Part shown: positions 6,090-7,771 of the stretch, piece by piece
How the letters are laid out: every line of letters starts with the position of its first letter
Numbering within the stretch: the first letter of the stretch is position 1
DNA from: Treponema sp.
Lineage (GTDB): Bacteria > Spirochaetota > Spirochaetia > Treponematales > Breznakiellaceae
DNA: 7,771 nt
Assembly: GCA_031275035.1 (NCBI GenBank)
Contig: JAISPH010000202.1
Coordinates: 1 to 7,771 of the forward strand
Reading direction: 5' to 3'
Made by a program: the position numbers and the translations under genes
Notes under the pieces: generated by a model
The model's input: only the letters and a program-made list of their open reading frames with translations
What the model was told of the DNA's origin: nothing
Databases searched by the model: none

Positions 6090-6773
6090 CTAGAATTTAT
6101 ACCCCACCGCAAATTTGAGGGAAGGCCCGTGGCCTACGCCCTGATCGACAGACACCGGAGACGACGGATACATGGCGATACATATTCTTTCGAGCTCATC
6201 TTCAGCATTAGTGTTCTGCCTGAAACCGTAGAGAAATTCCCCCCGGAGAAACAGGGTCTCGGTAAGGGCAAAATCGGCGCCGAAACCGAACTTGTACCAA
6301 AAGGCATTGAAGTCCTCCGTATCGGTGCTTATAGGGATAGGTCCCAGACCGGAAACTCGACCGGAGAGGAAAAGCTGGTACTCAACGCCCAGCAGGGGAA
6401 AAACGGAAATTTTGCCAAAGACAAAGGGGTACTTTCCAAAAACGCCGATAATTAAACCCGTGAAGAGGGAATCTTCAGTGGGAACAACAATGTTCGTCTT
6501 CCTCTGACCGGCAAAGTAACCCAGGTTCACTTCGAAATAGGTAGCGTCAAAGAACCCGAAAAAACCGAAAGACGATAAGTCTGTTTTTCCGTAGGGAGAA
6601 TATTCTATGGGAACGCTAGATAAAGTCGTCTGGCGGGAAGCTTCCGCTTCCTTATAGTCCCCCGCATAGAAGATGCCGCCCCCGATGCTAAAAGTAAAAG
6701 GGGGCGGGTTCAGAGCAAAGGCTCCTCCAGCCAGGACGAGAATAAAAATCGACAGGGTAATTGCTTTTTTCAT
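6090..6773 (-). CDS. Outer-membrane beta-barrel-like protein
   Basis: A 227-residue protein with an MKK signal peptide (hydrophobic core 5-18) cleaved after AFA at residue 20, so it is exported and not lipidated. The mature part is made of alternating hydrophobic and polar strands rich in Phe, Tyr and Gly (for example FTFSIGGGIFYAG, GFFGFFDATYFEVNLGYF, LFLRGEFLYGF). The last strand, LKFAVGYKF, ends in Phe, the classical outer-membrane-protein C-terminus recognised by the BAM machinery. The size fits an 8- to 10-stranded barrel of the OmpW/OmpA-membrane-domain class, but no specific family is recognised. The start has a strong AGAGGA site seven bases upstream. A leader of about 90 bases separates it from a perfect consensus promoter. 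It is divergent from XRE2 and convergent with the lipoprotein gene. Confidence 0.8.
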   Translation of the reverse strand: MKKAITLSIFILVLAGGAFALNPPPFTFSIGGGIFYAGDYKEAEASRQTTLSSVPIEYSPYGKTDLSSFGFFGFFDATYFEVNLGYFAGQRKTNIVVPTEDSLFTGLIIGVFGKYPFVFGKISVFPLLGVEYQLFLSGRVSGLGPIPISTDTEDFNAFWYKFGFGADFALTETLFLRGEFLYGFRQNTNAEDELERICIAMYPSSPVSVDQGVGHGPSLKFAVGYKF

Positions 6774-6799
6774 CGTATACTCCTCTCGTTAAAGCTGTT

Positions 6800-6815
6800 G
6801 CGGGCATACGCCCAC
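6800..6815 (-). other. Leader hairpin in the OMP mRNA
   Basis: On the minus strand GTGGGC and GCCCGC pair around a GTAT loop (five Watson-Crick pairs and one G-U). It lies about 13 bases upstream of the ribosome binding site of the outer-membrane protein gene. It could modulate mRNA stability or translation; no riboswitch family is recognised. Confidence 0.3.
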
Positions 6816-6840
6816 GGGAAGAGGATCATAATTATATGAA

Positions 6841-6852
6841 ATGAATATTCAT
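6841..6852. other. Perfect 12-bp palindrome ATGAATATTCAT
   Basis: A perfectly symmetric 12-base word inside the 5' leader of the outer-membrane protein gene, between the predicted transcription start and the leader hairpin. It differs in sequence from the TGTC-N5-GACA sites, so it may be a binding site for a different regulator. Confidence 0.3.
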
Positions 6853-6858
6853 AAACTA

Positions 6859-6871
6859 TGTCCAGGAGACA
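6859..6871. promoter_or_regulatory. Operator candidate 1 (TGTC-N5-GACA) over the OMP transcription start
   Basis: TGTCCAGGAGACA has perfect 4-base arms; with the flanking A and T the arms become ATGTC/GACAT. It overlaps the last base of the minus-strand -10 box and covers the predicted start of transcription. It is the first of three sites spaced 36 and 35 bases apart. Confidence 0.55.
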
Positions 6872-6900
6872 TTATAAATTGTTAAAATAAATAATGTCAA
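6871..6900 (-). promoter_or_regulatory. Consensus sigma-70 promoter for the OMP gene
   Basis: On the minus strand the -35 box is TTGACA (6900 to 6895) and the -10 box is TATAAT (6876 to 6871), separated by 18 bases. All 12 consensus positions match. Such a strong promoter would need a repressor to be switched off, in keeping with the overlapping operator-like palindromes. Confidence 0.8.
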
Positions 6901-6907
6901 TAAGACA
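6895..6907. promoter_or_regulatory. Operator candidate 2 (TGTC-N5-GACA) over the OMP -35 box
   Basis: TGTCAATAAGACA has perfect 4-base arms and completely contains the minus-strand TTGACA hexamer (6895-6900). A protein bound here would block RNA polymerase at the OMP promoter. Confidence 0.55.
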
Positions 6908-6929
6908 GTTGCAGGCGTTTGTTTTCTAT

Positions 6930-6942
6930 TGTCTATTAGACT
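6930..6942. promoter_or_regulatory. Operator candidate 3 (TGTC-N5-GAC) abutting the XRE2 start codon
   Basis: TGTCTATTAGACT matches the pattern of sites 1 and 2 except for the last base and contains a symmetric core GTCTA-T-TAGAC (6931-6941). It ends at the base before the XRE2 ATG, the position expected for autorepression. It also occupies the space where a ribosome binding site would normally be. Confidence 0.5.
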
Positions 6943-7302
6943 ATGTCGATGACCTTACAGGAAACATTTATCGTCAATCTTAAAAAATTCCGTAAAAAAA
7001 GGGGCATATCGCAGATGGCCCTTGCCCAACTATGCGATACCAGCGGCAATTACATCGGAGAAATTGAGACGGGACGGCGGATCCCATCCTTTGAAAAGAT
7101 AGAAAAAATCGCCTGGGCCCTTCAGATTGCCTCATATCAGTTGTTTGTGCAGGAAACCAGTGAGAACGCCGCGGAAGAAGACTTACAAACCGGAGATTTT
7201 CTTAACGGCCTTCCCCATAAAATAAAAAGAGAAATTACGGGCCGTCTTTTGTCCGCAATTCATAAGTGCATCGACGAATCCTTTGATGCAAACAATTATT
7301 AG
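6943..7302 (+). CDS. XRE-family HTH transcriptional regulator (XRE2)
   Basis: A 119-residue protein. Residues 10-65 form a Cro/cI-type HTH domain: VNLKKFRKKRGISQMALAQL (helices 1-2), SGNYIGEIETGRRIPSF (recognition helix and the conserved E-x-G-x-R-x-PSF turn), EKIEKIAWALQI (helices 4-5). After an acidic linker (about 71-82), residues 88-112 are predicted helical and may dimerise or sense a signal. Compared with XRE1 the HTH aligns without gaps over most of its length, so the two are members of one family. No Shine-Dalgarno sequence precedes the ATG (nor the in-frame ATG two codons later), suggesting poor or leaderless translation. It is divergent from the outer-membrane protein gene; three operator-like palindromes lie in the gap, so it probably represses that gene and itself. 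Confidence 0.92.
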   Translation: MSMTLQETFIVNLKKFRKKRGISQMALAQLCDTSGNYIGEIETGRRIPSFEKIEKIAWALQIASYQLFVQETSENAAEEDLQTGDFLNGLPHKIKREITGRLLSAIHKCIDESFDANNY

Positions 7303-7315
7303 AGGGAAGCTCCGG

Positions 7316-7361
7316 AACCCCGGCTGGGTTTTGGGGGCCTGCCGGGAATTGTGCGGCCCCC
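7316..7361 (+). terminator. Possible hairpins ending XRE2 and guaA transcription
   Basis: AACCC (7316-7320) pairs with GGGTT (7326-7330) and is followed by only two more T's. A second stem, GGGGGCC (7333-7339) with GGCCCCC (7355-7361), overlaps the guaA stop codon and has a 15-base loop. Neither has a long T-run, so termination is plausible from the convergent layout but not strongly supported. Confidence 0.3.
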
Positions 7362-7771
7362 TATTCCCATTCAATCGTGGCGGGGGGTTTGCTTGATATA
7401 TCGTAGGTTACCCTGCCTATATCCTTAACGGTATTGGTGATCAGGGTTGCAATTTCCAAAAGATCCTTTGCCGGAAAAGGATACACCCCGGCGGTCATGC
7501 CGTCGGAACTGGTGATAGCCCTGAGGACCAGAACCCAGCCGTACTTGCGGACATCCCCGGCGACGCCTACGGACCGGATGGGGAGCAGCGCCGCAAAGGC
7601 CTGCCATATCTCGTCGTAGAGGCTTTCCCCCGAAGGGCCCCGGCGGCGCTTGAGTTCTTCGATATAGACGGCGTCCGCCTCCCGGAGTATATCGCACTTC
7701 TCCCGGGTTACCTCCCCCAGGATACGGACCGCAAGGCCGGGGCCGGGAAAGGGATGGCGGCGGACCACTCC
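7361..7771 (-). CDS. guaA: GMP synthase (glutamine-hydrolysing), C-terminal part
   Basis: The last 136 residues of GuaA, which amidates XMP to GMP using glutamine and ATP in purine synthesis. The gene continues beyond the right edge of the window; an in-frame GTG at 7768 is internal, not the start. Family hallmarks are [57 protein letters not shown] and the invariant C-terminus [14 protein letters not shown]. This part forms the dimerisation domain and closes the XMP-binding site. Between EELK and LYDEIWQAF there are about seven more residues (RRRGPSGES region) than in typical homologues, a small surface-loop insertion. It converges with XRE2 and marks the return to core genome. Confidence 0.97.
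   Translation of the reverse strand, partial: GVVRRHPFPGPGLAVRILGEVTREKCDILREADAVYIEELKRRRGPSGESLYDEIWQAFAALLPIRSVGVAGDVRKYGWVLVLRAITSSDGMTAGVYPFPAKDLLEIATLITNTVKDIGRVTYDISSKPPATIEWE

Noticed and set aside
5940..6455. A 171-codon plus-strand open frame overlapping the OMP gene
   Set aside because: It runs through the terminator and then antisense to the OMP gene, which has a signal peptide, strong ribosome binding site and barrel C-terminus.

Overview
The window looks like part of a spirochaete chromosome, most likely a GC-rich Treponema such as those of insect guts. This is inferred from gene content and style, not from a database match: a TPR-SpoIID lipoprotein, a signal-peptide/vWA membrane protein, a lipoprotein with a permissive lipobox, a YhhN-type lysoplasmalogenase (fitting an anaerobe that makes plasmalogens), and strongly GC-biased third codon positions in the long genes.

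Layout. Bases 4-976 hold a small acidic protein of unknown function and, 10 bases later, a YhhN-family membrane protein, both on the plus strand. Bases 1060-4683 are a minus-strand run read from right to left: an XRE-type regulator (XRE1), a vWA-domain membrane protein, and a lipoprotein with N-terminal TPR-like helices and a C-terminal SpoIID/LytB peptidoglycan-lyase domain. Bases 4375-7302 form a more AT-rich, accessory-looking block with mirror symmetry. XRE1 (minus) is divergent from an orphan lipoprotein (plus), and a beta-barrel-like outer-membrane protein (minus) is divergent from a second XRE regulator, XRE2 (plus). The two envelope genes converge on a 352-base gene-free stretch packed with inverted repeats. 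At the right edge, on the minus strand, is the C-terminal 136 residues of GMP synthase (guaA).

Regulation and working hypothesis. The OMP promoter is a perfect consensus sigma-70 promoter on the minus strand (TTGACA, 18 bases, TATAAT). It is overlaid by two of three evenly spaced (36 and 35 bp) imperfect palindromes of the form TGTC-N5-GACA; the third ends directly before the XRE2 start codon. This is the pattern expected if XRE2 represses both the OMP gene and itself. The XRE1/lipoprotein gap carries its own repeated word, TTATTGATA, one copy of which overlaps the -35 of a good candidate promoter.

Most unusual structure. Bases 5921-6076 can fold into two compact three-way-junction elements on either side of a textbook bidirectional terminator. 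The two elements share ends and show compensatory base changes in their stems, so the fold looks conserved. This could be a dispersed palindromic repeat, a MITE-like element or a structured RNA. I saw no tRNA, rRNA, CRISPR array, transposase or phage gene.
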